A DNA stretch of 64,000 bases. Origin: Microbacterium oleivorans. Lineage in GTDB: Bacteria; Actinomycetota; Actinomycetes; Actinomycetales; Microbacteriaceae. The stretch lies in the NCBI RefSeq assembly GCF_023715745.1, contig NZ_JAMBOV010000005.1:1-64000 (forward strand), written 5' to 3'. Under the pieces are notes generated by a model. It was given only the letters and a program-made list of their open reading frames with translations. It did not search any database and had not been told where the DNA came from. The position numbers and the translations under genes are program-made. Within the stretch, counting starts at the first letter, position 1; each line of letters opens with the position of its first letter. Below are positions 16,699 to 24,729 of the stretch, in pieces.

Positions 16699-18057
16699 TC
16701 ATCCGGTGGTCACCCCGTCGTCGCCGACGATCTCCCGAACGGCATCGTCGTACGCGGCCGCCGCTTCTGCCGGGGACTGCTGTCCGGTGATGACCGCCTC
16801 GGTCGCCTGCTGAGCCGCGACCGAGATCTTGGGGTAGTCGCTGTTCGCCGGGCGGAAGTGGGTCACCGAGACGGCATCCGTCACGGCGCCGACGAACGGG
16901 TTGGACTCGAGGTACGACGGGTCCTCGGCGACGTCGGTGCGGACGGCGATCTGCGCGTTGTTGACCGCGTACCAGAGCGCGTTCTCCTTGCTCAGGACCG
17001 TCGTCATGAAGTCGAAGGCGAGGTCGGGCACGTCGGTCTGCGCCGAGGCCGCCAGGGTCCAGCCGCCCGACATGCTCACGCCGCCGGGTTCCTGGCCGTC
17101 CTGCGTCGGGAACAGCGCCACGCCCATCGTGTCGGCGTATTCGGGCCACGGGTACGAGCCGCCCTCGGCCCAGAACGACGGCGTGTAGGAGCCCTCGACG
17201 GTCGCGCCGAGCGTGCCCGCCGGGAACCACTCCCCGAACACGGCCTGCCAGACGTTCGGGTCGAGCGCCTGGTCGGGGCTCACCGCGTAGCCCTCGTCAT
17301 AGAGGGTCTGCAGGAACGTCAGGGAGTCGATGAAGCCCTGCGATCCGACGACCCACTTGCCCGACGCGTCATCGTAGAGGCCGGTGCCGTCACCCGTGCC
17401 GTAGAGGAGCTCATAGAAGCTCTGCATGACGGTGCCCTCACCGGTGCCGGTGCCGGCGTACATCGAGAACGGGACGACGTCCGGCTGGCTCTGCGTGATC
17501 GCGGCGGCAGCGGCGAGGATGTCGTCCCAGCTCTCGGGCTGCCACGGCGCCGCGATCCCCGCCTTCTCGAGGACGTCCTTGTTGTACCAGATCACGCGCG
17601 TATCGGTGCCGAGCGGAAGGGCGTACGTCCCGCCGTCCTCGCCCCTGCCCGCGTTGCGTCCGGCCTCATCGAACATCTGCCAGTCGTCCCACTCGGCGAG
17701 CTTGTCGTCGAGCTTCAGCAGGTAGCCCGCCTCGACGTCGCTGCGCACGTTGAAGGTGTCCTCGTAGAACACGTCCGGGGCGGTGTCGGGGGAGGCGAGC
17801 GAGAGCTGCAGGCGGGTCTTGTAGTCGTCGTCGGTGGCGGTGATGGGCTGCAGGTCGACCGTGATCCCCTCGTGGGATGCCTCGAACTCCTTCTTCGCCG
17901 TCTTCATGAGGGTGTCGAGCACCTCGAACGAATCGGTCTTCGCGTACACCACGGTGACGGTGTCCCCGTTCCCGCCGTCATCGGCGGAGCAGCCTCCGAG
18001 GAGGAGGGCGGCGACGGCTGCCGTGGCGATGGACGTGACGACGGTGCGAGCTCTCAC
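16699..18057 (-). CDS. ABC sugar-binding lipoprotein
   Basis: A 452-residue family 1 extracellular solute-binding protein. The signal peptide ends in lipobox LLGGC with Cys23 as the lipidated residue, followed by a short acidic and Gly-rich linker. The mature part shows the usual blocks DTAPDVFYEDTFNV, WYNKDVLEKAGI and AFDFMTTVLSKENALWY. It would capture an oligosaccharide outside the membrane and hand it to the two permeases downstream. Association with GH38 suggests an alpha-mannoside; specificity is inferred only from context. Confidence 0.92.
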   Translation of the reverse strand: MRARTVVTSIATAAVAALLLGGCSADDGGNGDTVTVVYAKTDSFEVLDTLMKTAKKEFEASHEGITVDLQPITATDDDYKTRLQLSLASPDTAPDVFYEDTFNVRSDVEAGYLLKLDDKLAEWDDWQMFDEAGRNAGRGEDGGTYALPLGTDTRVIWYNKDVLEKAGIAAPWQPESWDDILAAAAAITQSQPDVVPFSMYAGTGTGEGTVMQSFYELLYGTGDGTGLYDDASGKWVVGSQGFIDSLTFLQTLYDEGYAVSPDQALDPNVWQAVFGEWFPAGTLGATVEGSYTPSFWAEGGSYPWPEYADTMGVALFPTQDGQEPGGVSMSGGWTLAASAQTDVPDLAFDFMTTVLSKENALWYAVNNAQIAVRTDVAEDPSYLESNPFVGAVTDAVSVTHFRPANSDYPKISVAAQQATEAVITGQQSPAEAAAAYDDAVREIVGDDGVTTG

Positions 18058-18110
18058 GGTGCCCCCTTGCTCCGGATCGTGGCGTCCGCGCGAGATGGCC
18101 GGACACGGTA

Positions 18111-18139
18111 AGTCAAACCGATGGACATAGCAGAGTCAA
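18111..18139 (-). promoter_or_regulatory. Tandem TTGACT elements upstream of the mannoside operon
   Basis: AGTCAA occurs at 18111-18116 and 18134-18139, reading TTGACT twice on the operon strand, 23 bases apart and about 55-80 bases before the binding-protein start. One copy could be a -35 element and the pair could form a regulator site. No good -10 box at 16-18 bases was found for either. Confidence 0.35.
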
Positions 18140-18164
18140 GCGCCGACAGCCAGGGTCGCCGGGG

Positions 18165-19397
18165 TCACGCAGACGGCACCAGCAGGGACGTCGGGCGGGG
18201 GGTGAGGGCCTCGTCGAGGATGAGGCAGGCGGCTCCGATGGCGCCGACGTCCGAGCCCAGTGCCGTTCCCGCGACCGCGAGCGGATGGACACCACGGGCG
18301 ACCCGCATGTCGTCCAGGAGTTCGGGGATCGCCGTGGTGAATCGCGGTCCGATCCGGTCCCACAGCGGTCCTCCCATGACGATGCGGTCGACGTCGAGCA
18401 GGTTGGAGACCACCGCAAGGGCGCGCGCGACGTGGACGGTGCAGCGCTGCAGCAGATCCTGCGCGCCCGCGTCGCCGTCGTCCGCGAGCCGGACGAGCCG
18501 CGTGAGGGCGGCATCCACCTGCGTGGGTTCGTCGCACTCCCGCTCGCGGGTCAGGACCCCGCGACGTTCGGCCTCCTCGACGATCGGAAGCGGTGCGCAG
18601 GTGACGGCGATGCACCCGCGGAGCCCGCACGAGCACGGCGGGCCGTCGGGATCGACGACGATGTGCCCGATCTCGCCCGCGTTGCCCGATCCGCCGCGGA
18701 CGACCTCATCGCCGACGACGAGGCCCACCCCCAGACCGGTGCCGAGGTACAGGAAGGCGAAGTTCGGCGCCCCGCCGGGTGCGGCGACCCACTTCTCGGC
18801 GACGGCTGCCGCGGTCACGTCCTTGTCGAGCATGACGGGAAGTCCGGTCGCCTCGGCGATCGCGTCCCGGAGCGGGACGTTGTCCCAGCCGAGGAGGTTG
18901 GGCGGGTCCACCACGATGCCGCGATCCGCATCGATCGGGCCGGGCGCGGCGATGCCGAGCCCGACGATGCGGCTGCGGTCGATGCCGGAGTCGGACAGCA
19001 CCTCTTCGATGTCCTCGATGAGGACGGCGACGGTGTCCGACGGAGCCTGCGCACGAGGGGTCGCGCGCGCATGCCGGGCGACGACCTCTCCGTCGATGGA
19101 CAGCACGGCGACGGTGATGAGGCCGGGATCCAGGTGGACGCCGACCGCGTACCGGCTGCTGCCGACGAGCCGGAGCGTCGTGCGGGGCTTGCCGCGTCCC
19201 GAGCTGGTCCGGCCGGCCTCCTCGACGATCCCGGCATCGAGCAGGCGCTGCACGATGTTGGACACGGTCTGCGCGGACAGCCCGGTGGCGTCGGCGAGCT
19301 CCACGCGACTGTGGCCGTGGGACCGGCGGATCTGGTCCAGGACGACAGCCTCGTTGTAACCACCGACGCTGGGTTGATTGGCGCCGCGTCTGGCCAT
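18165..19397 (-). CDS. ROK-family transcriptional regulator
   Basis: A 410-residue ROK repressor. An N-terminal winged helix (HSRVELADATGLSAQTVSNIVQRLLDAGIVEE) precedes a sugar-kinase-like domain with the zinc motif CSCGLRGC near residue 240. ROK regulators bind a sugar or sugar phosphate and control catabolic operons. It lies 107 bases upstream of the binding-protein gene on the same strand, so it is the likely regulator of the mannoside operon. The ATG at 19397 is preferred to upstream in-frame starts because the protein then begins just before the HTH, as in the family. Confidence 0.88.
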   Translation of the reverse strand: MARRGANQPSVGGYNEAVVLDQIRRSHGHSRVELADATGLSAQTVSNIVQRLLDAGIVEEAGRTSSGRGKPRTTLRLVGSSRYAVGVHLDPGLITVAVLSIDGEVVARHARATPRAQAPSDTVAVLIEDIEEVLSDSGIDRSRIVGLGIAAPGPIDADRGIVVDPPNLLGWDNVPLRDAIAEATGLPVMLDKDVTAAAVAEKWVAAPGGAPNFAFLYLGTGLGVGLVVGDEVVRGGSGNAGEIGHIVVDPDGPPCSCGLRGCIAVTCAPLPIVEEAERRGVLTRERECDEPTQVDAALTRLVRLADDGDAGAQDLLQRCTVHVARALAVVSNLLDVDRIVMGGPLWDRIGPRFTTAIPELLDDMRVARGVHPLAVAGTALGSDVGAIGAACLILDEALTPRPTSLLVPSA

Positions 19398-19498
19398 GGG
19401 TGAACCTGCTTTGCTCCGGGGGGCGGTTGCTAGAGCGTAGCGCGCCGAGTGAGGGGCGGCGATCTCGTGGTGAGGGGGGGCGCCGGTACATTCGAGGC

Positions 19499-20017
19499 AT
19501 GCCATCTTCCCCTCCGCTTGCGGCCCGCACCCTCGATGACGGCGCCGTGCTCCGAGCCGCCGCGCCCGGCGACGAGGCCGGCATCCTGGCCGCCATCCAG
19601 GCCCTGGCCGTCTACGAACGCGAACCGGATGCCGTCCGGACCACGACCGCCGATCTCACCGCCGCACTCTTCGGCGACGATGCCAAGGCGTTCGCCCACG
19701 TCGTCGAGCGCGACGGCGGCATCCGTGCGATCGCTGTGTGGTTCCTCACGTTCTCGACGTGGACCGGGCGCCACGGCATCTGGCTCGAGGACCTCTTCGT
19801 CGATGAGGCGGACAGGGGTCGCGGGTACGGCACCGCGCTCCTGTCCTCGCTGGCAGCCGTCGCGATCGACCGCGGCTATCCGCGTCTGGAATGGACCGTG
19901 CTGGATTGGAACGCGCCCGCCGTCGGCTTCTACCGCTCCATCGGGGCCGAGGCCATGGACGAGTGGACGACCCAGCGGATGACGGACGAGGCGCTCGCCG
20001 CGCTCGCACGCCGCTGA
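19499..20017 (+). CDS. GNAT family N-acetyltransferase
   Basis: A 172-residue GNAT protein. The acetyl-CoA pyrophosphate loop is EADRGRGYGTALLSSL (the R/Q-x-x-G-x-G/A motif), preceded by the WLEDLFVD strand, and the C-terminal part has LEWTVLDWNAPAVGFYRSIGA. This resembles the diamine/thialysine acetyltransferase branch, which acetylates small amines; that assignment is tentative. ATG follows TACATT (19487-19492) by six bases, so the mRNA may be leaderless. It is divergent from the ROK gene. Confidence 0.87.
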   Translation: MPSSPPLAARTLDDGAVLRAAAPGDEAGILAAIQALAVYEREPDAVRTTTADLTAALFGDDAKAFAHVVERDGGIRAIAVWFLTFSTWTGRHGIWLEDLFVDEADRGRGYGTALLSSLAAVAIDRGYPRLEWTVLDWNAPAVGFYRSIGAEAMDEWTTQRMTDEALAALARR

Positions 20018-20035
20018 CGCCTCACCGTCCGCGGG

Positions 20036-20839
20036 TCAGGACAGCGGGGTGATCGAGACCGGTTCGCCGAGACCCGACAGCTGCTGCGTGAGCGTCGCAC
20101 TGCGGCCGAGGAAGCCGGTGGTCGATTCCGACGCGACCGGGCGGTAGTCCTCGGTGAGCCACAGGGTGTACGCGTCGATCGGGATGTCGTACCACCGGTA
20201 CGGCGCGGTGCTCTCGACGCGGTAGGCGTCCACGGGGCCCTCGGGTGTCTCCACCGGCTCGGGGGCGGCGGAGACGCTCCAGGTGTCGCTGCCGCCGATG
20301 AGGTCGCCGATGAAACCGGGGTCCGAGAAGACCCGGTAGATCTCGGCGGTCGCACCCGCCTCCTGCTCTGCCGGATCGGCGGCGTCGACGTCGGCGATGA
20401 CGGGTCCCCTCCCGTCGTCCAGCAGCATGACACCGTCGACGAAGCTTATGGATGCCGGTCCCGCGCCGGTCTCGAGGTCGCCCCGGAACTCGAACGTGGG
20501 GTCGTAGTGATAGGCGACGGAACCGGCGAGCTCGTCGCCCGAGATGGTCAGCGTCCCGCTGTCGTAGCGCACGAGCACCGCCTGGATACAGGGGCCGAGG
20601 TCGGATCCGGCCGCCGTTCCGGCGGTCAGGTCGACGGTCTCGCACTCGACGGGCGTCTCGACGACGGGAGCGGCGGAGGTGGCCGTCGGTGTCGGCGCGG
20701 CGGAGGCGGACGGGCCCGCTGCGGGTGTCGTCCCCGAGGGGCTCGGACTCTGCTCCGGGGCAGGGTCGGCCGAGCACCCGGCGAGGGTGAGGACGAGAGC
20801 GGCCGACGCGGCGAGCAGAGGCGGGGCGGGGATGCGCAC
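20036..20839 (-). CDS. Secreted lipoprotein, possibly LppX/LprG-like
   Basis: A 267-residue lipoprotein: signal peptide with lipobox LTLAGC, then a Pro/Ser/Thr/Ala-rich linker of about 40 residues and a beta-rich domain (SGTLTISGDELAGSVAYHYDP, FEFRGDLETGAG, YTLWLTEDYRPVASESTTG). The last part is reminiscent of LolA/LppX-type lipid-binding lipoproteins, an uncertain match. The GTG at 20839 is chosen because AGGAG lies seven bases upstream and it starts a proper signal peptide. A TAGGCT -10 box lies at 20880-20885 on this strand. Confidence 0.65.
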   Translation of the reverse strand: MRIPAPPLLAASAALVLTLAGCSADPAPEQSPSPSGTTPAAGPSASAAPTPTATSAAPVVETPVECETVDLTAGTAAGSDLGPCIQAVLVRYDSGTLTISGDELAGSVAYHYDPTFEFRGDLETGAGPASISFVDGVMLLDDGRGPVIADVDAADPAEQEAGATAEIYRVFSDPGFIGDLIGGSDTWSVSAAPEPVETPEGPVDAYRVESTAPYRWYDIPIDAYTLWLTEDYRPVASESTTGFLGRSATLTQQLSGLGEPVSITPLS

Positions 20840-20984
20840 GATACGGCTCCTTGCAGGGACGGGGCGGGAGTCGCGAACGAGCCTAGCCGTCCGTTGTATC
20901 GGTCGGATCTCGCCGATGCAAGCCCCTGGAAACCGTCTGCCGGAACGCCCGATCATGGCGTCAGAACACGACGAGAGGAAAACC

Positions 20985-21431
20985 ATGGCCAGCATCATCC
21001 AGACCGTCGACGTCGAGGTCCCGGTGTCCACCGCGTACAACCAGTGGACGCAGTTCGAATCCTTCCCGCACTTCCTGAGCTACGTGCAGTCGATCACCCA
21101 GATCGACGACACGACGAACCGCTGGAACGTGAAGATCGGCGGTGTCGAACGCGAGTTCACCGCCCACATCACCGAGCAGCACCCCGACGAGCGCGTCGCG
21201 TGGAAGAGCGTCGACGAGGACCACGCCGGCGTCGTCACGTTCCACCGGCTCAGCGACACCGAGACCCGTGTGACCGTGCAGCTCGACTGGAAGCCCGAGG
21301 GGTTCGTCGAGACCGTCGGTGCCGTCTTCGGCGTGGACGACCACGCGGTCAAGAAGGACCTGCAGAAGTTCAAGGAGTTCATCGAATCCCGCGGCGCTGA
21401 GACCGGTGCCTGGCGAGGCGACGTGGGCTGA
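20985..21431 (+). CDS. SRPBCC family protein (polyketide cyclase/dehydrase-like)
   Basis: A 148-residue START/Bet v1-like protein: VDVEVPVSTAYNQWTQFESFPHFLSYV, VERETTAHITEQ-like middle strands and the C-terminal helix VKKDLQKFKEFIESRG. Proteins of this type bind hydrophobic ligands in a cavity; short cytoplasmic ones in actinobacteria are often of unknown role. The ATG has an AGAGGAA ribosome binding site five bases upstream. A strong hairpin at 21457-21488 follows the stop, so it is probably monocistronic. Confidence 0.83.
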   Translation: MASIIQTVDVEVPVSTAYNQWTQFESFPHFLSYVQSITQIDDTTNRWNVKIGGVEREFTAHITEQHPDERVAWKSVDEDHAGVVTFHRLSDTETRVTVQLDWKPEGFVETVGAVFGVDDHAVKKDLQKFKEFIESRGAETGAWRGDVG

Positions 21432-21456
21432 GCGGACGGCCCGTCCATCCGCTCGC

Positions 21457-21488
21457 GACGGCCCGGTGGTGCATTCCACCGGGCCGTC
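21457..21488 (+). terminator. Hairpin after SRPBCC gene
   Basis: A perfect 13-bp stem (21457-21469 with 21476-21488) closes a six-base loop TGCATT. There is no T-run. It lies 26 bases after the stop codon and 17 bases before the next start. Confidence 0.75.
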
Positions 21489-21504
21489 GTGGCACGGTGG
21501 GGGG

Positions 21505-22281
21505 ATGACCACTCTCTCCCTCGAAGGCCGCGCTCGCCGCCTTCGCGAGCTCCACGCCGCCCCCGAGATCCTCCGCGTCGTCAACGTGTGGGACGTCGTC
21601 TCCGCCAAGGCGGTCCTGGCTCTCCCCGAGACCCGTGCGCTCGCCACCGCAGGACATTCCATCGCGGCATCCTTCGGCTACGACGACGGCACGATCCCGC
21701 TCGAGACGACGCTCGACATGGTGGGGCGCATCGTCGCCGTCGCCGGCGACGTCCCCGTCACGGCGGACCTCGACGACGGGTACGCCGACACGGCGGCCAC
21801 CACGCGCCGGGCGATCGGCGTCGGAGTCGTCGGGGCGAACATGGAGGACCGGTTGCGTCCGCTGGAGGAATCCGTCTCCCGGGTCGCGGCCGTCGTCGCC
21901 GCCGCGGAAGCCGAAGGTGTGCCGTTCGCGCTGAACGCCCGCACCGACGCGTTCGTCCGTGCCGGCGGGCGTCCGGTCGAGGACTCCATCGCCGACGCGA
22001 TCACGCGCGGGCGCGCCTACCTCGACGCCGGTGCGGATGTCGTCTTCGTTCCCGGTGTGCTCGACGCCGAGACCACCTCCCGCCTCGTGGAGGGCATCGG
22101 CCGCGTCAGCGTCATCGGACTGCCGGGCGCGCTCACCGCCGCGGAGTACGAGCAGCTCGGCGTCGCCCGAATCTCCTACGGCCCCCTGACGCAGCGCGTC
22201 GCGCTCACCGCCTTCCAGGACGTCGCGGCCGATCTCTACCGCGACGGGGTCATCCCCGAGGGCACACGCGCCCTCAACTGA
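21505..22281 (+). CDS. Isocitrate lyase/PEP mutase family protein
   Basis: A 258-residue TIM-barrel of the ICL/PEPM superfamily. The metal-binding stretch is VTADLDDGYADT, followed by GVVGANMEDR and ALNARTDAFVRAGG, all conserved in the superfamily. The KKCGH catalytic loop of true isocitrate lyases is absent, so this is one of the carboxyvinyl-carboxyphosphonate mutase or methylisocitrate-lyase-like members that cleave C-C or P-C bonds in 2-oxo acids. The reaction is not identified. The region just upstream offers only a G-rich ribosome binding site. Confidence 0.85.
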   Translation: MTTLSLEGRARRLRELHAAPEILRVVNVWDVVSAKAVLALPETRALATAGHSIAASFGYDDGTIPLETTLDMVGRIVAVAGDVPVTADLDDGYADTAATTRRAIGVGVVGANMEDRLRPLEESVSRVAAVVAAAEAEGVPFALNARTDAFVRAGGRPVEDSIADAITRGRAYLDAGADVVFVPGVLDAETTSRLVEGIGRVSVIGLPGALTAAEYEQLGVARISYGPLTQRVALTAFQDVAADLYRDGVIPEGTRALN

Positions 22282-22328
22282 GGACGGATGCCGCGTCCCG
22301 CCGCGCGGGGCGGGAGGAGCCGCCGTGG

Positions 22329-22334
22329 TAGGCT
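22329..22334 (+). promoter_or_regulatory. -10 box TAGGCT of tRNA-Ser
   Basis: TAGGCT ends nine bases before the first base of the tRNA. No clear -35 element precedes it. Confidence 0.5.
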
Positions 22335-22342
22335 CTCCCGTT

Positions 22343-22434
22343 GGAAGCGTGTCCGAGCGGCCGAAGGAGCATGGCTGGAATCCATGTAGGCGGGGTAACT
22401 CGTCTCGCAGGTTCAAATCCTGTCGCTTCCGCCA
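22343..22434 (+). tRNA. tRNA-Ser(GGA)
   Basis: The acceptor stem pairs GGAAGCG (22343-22349) with CGCTTCC (22424-22430), followed by G and an encoded CCA. The anticodon loop CTGGAAT gives anticodon GGA at 22377-22379 within the stem CATGG/CCATG. A long variable arm and GTTCAAATC T-loop are present, as expected for serine. A terminator follows immediately, so it is a single-gene transcript. Confidence 0.97.
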
Positions 22435-22438
22435 GATC

Positions 22439-22475
22439 GAAGCCCCGCACCGAACAGGTGCGGGGCTTCGTCGTC
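22439..22475 (+). terminator. Terminator of tRNA-Ser
   Basis: A perfect 13-bp stem (22439-22451 with 22457-22469) closes a five-base loop and is followed by GTCGTC. It starts five bases after the CCA end. Confidence 0.85.
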
Positions 22476-22488
22476 TCCCGGCGGCGGC

Positions 22489-24729
22489 TCAGCGGCGCAG
22501 CGGAGCGTCCTCGGCGAAGGTCGACCCCGGGCGGATCACGAGCGACCGCGGCAGCAGGCGTGCGATGCGGCGTCGCGGCGGCGCGACCGCGGAGAACAGG
22601 CCCGCGCGGACGGCCGCGGCATCCGTCGCCATCGTCGCACCCTCGTCGCCGAACGATCCCGGGGGAGCGTAGCTCACGCGTTCGACGGCGTCGACGAGTC
22701 GTTCGACGGCGTCGGCGGGGGCACCGTGGTGGCGACGCAGACGGTACCCGAAGGCGCGCGGCGACTCGGAGTCCGGGACCGGGATGCCGAGATCGATCGC
22801 GGCATCCTGCACGAGGCGCCATGCCGCCACCGCGCTGCCGGCGCGCGCCTGCGCGGCGCGGCGGCGGGTGACCGCGGCGCTCGTGAGCGCGGGCACGGCG
22901 AGCACGACGAGGATCGCCGCGACGATGCCGACGACGGGGAGGGCCCGCGCGACCGAGGCGGTCGAGGTTGGCGTGGTGCCGGCGGTGGGGTCGTCCTCGG
23001 GTCGAGGCGCAGCCGACGCGCTCGAGGTCGGCTGCGGGGTCGAGGTCGCCGTCGGCTGCGGTTCGGGCTCATTCGAGCCGTCGTCGTCGGAGGAGAAGCG
23101 CTGCGCCGTGCCCAGGCTCTTGGTCGGCTCGAAAGCGACCCAGCCGATCCCGTCGAAGAAGACCTCCGGCCAGGCGTGCAGCTGCGCCGTCGTCGCCTGG
23201 TAGACACGTTGCTCGTCGACGACGTCTCCGGTCGCGGTGCCCGGGAGGAAGCCGACGACGACGCGCGAGGGCATGTCGAGGCTCCGCGCCATGAGGGCGA
23301 AGGCCGAGGCGAAGTGCACGCAGTAGCCGGAGCGCACCTGGAGGAATCGGGAGACGGCCTCGACGCCCGACCCGTCGAAGCCGTCCTCGACGGGGGCCTC
23401 GAGGGAGTACTCGAAGTCGGTGCCCCGGAACCACGACTGCAGGGCCAGCAGGCGGTCGTAGTCGGTGCCGGCGTCCGCGGTCACCTCGGCCGCCAGCGAA
23501 GCGACATCCCCCGGGGTCTCCGCCGGGAGCCCCAGGGCTTCGTCGGGACCGCCCCGCGCCGAGGAGGCGCGGGCCTGCTCGATCGTGGGTTCGGGGCTGC
23601 GGGTGACGACCTCGAAGCGCTGGCCGCGGGCTGCCGACGAGGGGGAGACGACGGTGCCGTTCTCGCCCGCGATGCGCCACGCGCCGCTGAGGCCCTCGAA
23701 CGACACCGCGTCGGCTGGGACGGGCAGCTGCGCCGACGAGAGATCCAGCACCTCGACGGTCCGCGAGGACTCGACGATCTCGATCCCCTCCGCAGCGGAA
23801 TCCTCGGGTGCCCACTCCTCGACGGGGACGGTGCGGGTCCGGTCCGGCCGCCACGACCCTCCCTCGAGCTCGGTGAGGGTGGCGACCCGCAGGTAGGACG
23901 GACCCCCGCTCGCGCTCCATTGGCGGACGACGGGGACCTCGGCCGGGCGGCGAAGGTCGTCACCGAGGTTCAGACTCGGATCGATCCTGGTCCCGCCGCC
24001 GAACCCGCCGACGGGTGCGACGGCCGTCGGCAGGACGGGTGCGACGATGACGGCGACGACGACGGCGGATGCCGCGATCACGGCGGCGACGCCCCCGACA
24101 CCGCCCCGGGGCGCCGTGGGCTGCAGAGCACGGTGCCGCGCTCGCGTCTCGGTGCGCATGAGCCACAGAAGCGCGAGGGCGAGGAGCGTGAACGCCGCCA
24201 GGTCGACGGCGCGCGGGACGGCGATCGTCGGGATGAGCCAGACGGCGATCAGCGCGATGCCGCCGAGCAGCGGCATCCGCGCCGTGAGGACGACGTGATC
24301 GAGCGCGATCGTCAGCAGTCCGACGGCGCCGACGATCAGGAAGGTCAGCGACGCCGATGCCTGCAGAGGGGCCACGCCGACAGCGATGTCGGAGCTCGCG
24401 ATCTCGAGCAGCCGCGGCACGCGCGCGAACGCCTCACCCGACGGGATGACGAGGAGCCAGGCGACGTCGGAGAAGAACACCGCCGTCATGACCGCCGTCC
24501 ACAGAGCCAGCAGGGCGAGCGTCACGAGGCCGGCCATGAGGCGGACGCGGCGCAGCAGGTAGCCCGCCGCCAGGAGGAGCCCGGACAGCACGAAGGCGAG
24601 CGCCGCCCAGGCGCCGCCGGCGATGACGGAGAACAGCGGGATGAGGGCCGCAGCGATCGCCAGGGCGAGGGCGACCGTCGACGGCCCGTCGTGGCGCGGC
24701 CGTCCCGCATCGAGCCGGTCAGTCGACAT
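22489..24729 (-). CDS. Transglutaminase-like membrane protein (DUF3488/TgpA type)
   Basis: A 746-residue membrane protein. About six membrane segments fill residues 20-230, then an extracytoplasmic domain ends in a transglutaminase core with catalytic Cys in VRSGYCVHFASAFALMAR, His in QLHAWPEVFF and a following Asp. A Ser/Thr/Pro linker leads to one more membrane helix and a cytosolic C-terminal domain. TgpA-type proteins are thought to work on cell-wall-associated proteins with MoxR and DUF58 partners, which are encoded just upstream. The start at 24729 overlaps the DUF58 gene by 11 bases and gives a standard N-terminus. Confidence 0.88.
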   Translation of the reverse strand: MSTDRLDAGRPRHDGPSTVALALAIAAALIPLFSVIAGGAWAALAFVLSGLLLAAGYLLRRVRLMAGLVTLALLALWTAVMTAVFFSDVAWLLVIPSGEAFARVPRLLEIASSDIAVGVAPLQASASLTFLIVGAVGLLTIALDHVVLTARMPLLGGIALIAVWLIPTIAVPRAVDLAAFTLLALALLWLMRTETRARHRALQPTAPRGGVGGVAAVIAASAVVVAVIVAPVLPTAVAPVGGFGGGTRIDPSLNLGDDLRRPAEVPVVRQWSASGGPSYLRVATLTELEGGSWRPDRTRTVPVEEWAPEDSAAEGIEIVESSRTVEVLDLSSAQLPVPADAVSFEGLSGAWRIAGENGTVVSPSSAARGQRFEVVTRSPEPTIEQARASSARGGPDEALGLPAETPGDVASLAAEVTADAGTDYDRLLALQSWFRGTDFEYSLEAPVEDGFDGSGVEAVSRFLQVRSGYCVHFASAFALMARSLDMPSRVVVGFLPGTATGDVVDEQRVYQATTAQLHAWPEVFFDGIGWVAFEPTKSLGTAQRFSSDDDGSNEPEPQPTATSTPQPTSSASAAPRPEDDPTAGTTPTSTASVARALPVVGIVAAILVVLAVPALTSAAVTRRRAAQARAGSAVAAWRLVQDAAIDLGIPVPDSESPRAFGYRLRRHHGAPADAVERLVDAVERVSYAPPGSFGDEGATMATDAAAVRAGLFSAVAPPRRRIARLLPRSLVIRPGSTFAEDAPLRR

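Noticed and set aside
22343..22475. tRNA-Ser as an attachment site for an integrated element
   Set aside because: No integrase, no duplicated tRNA 3' end and normal GC on both sides; the tRNA is followed directly by its own terminator.
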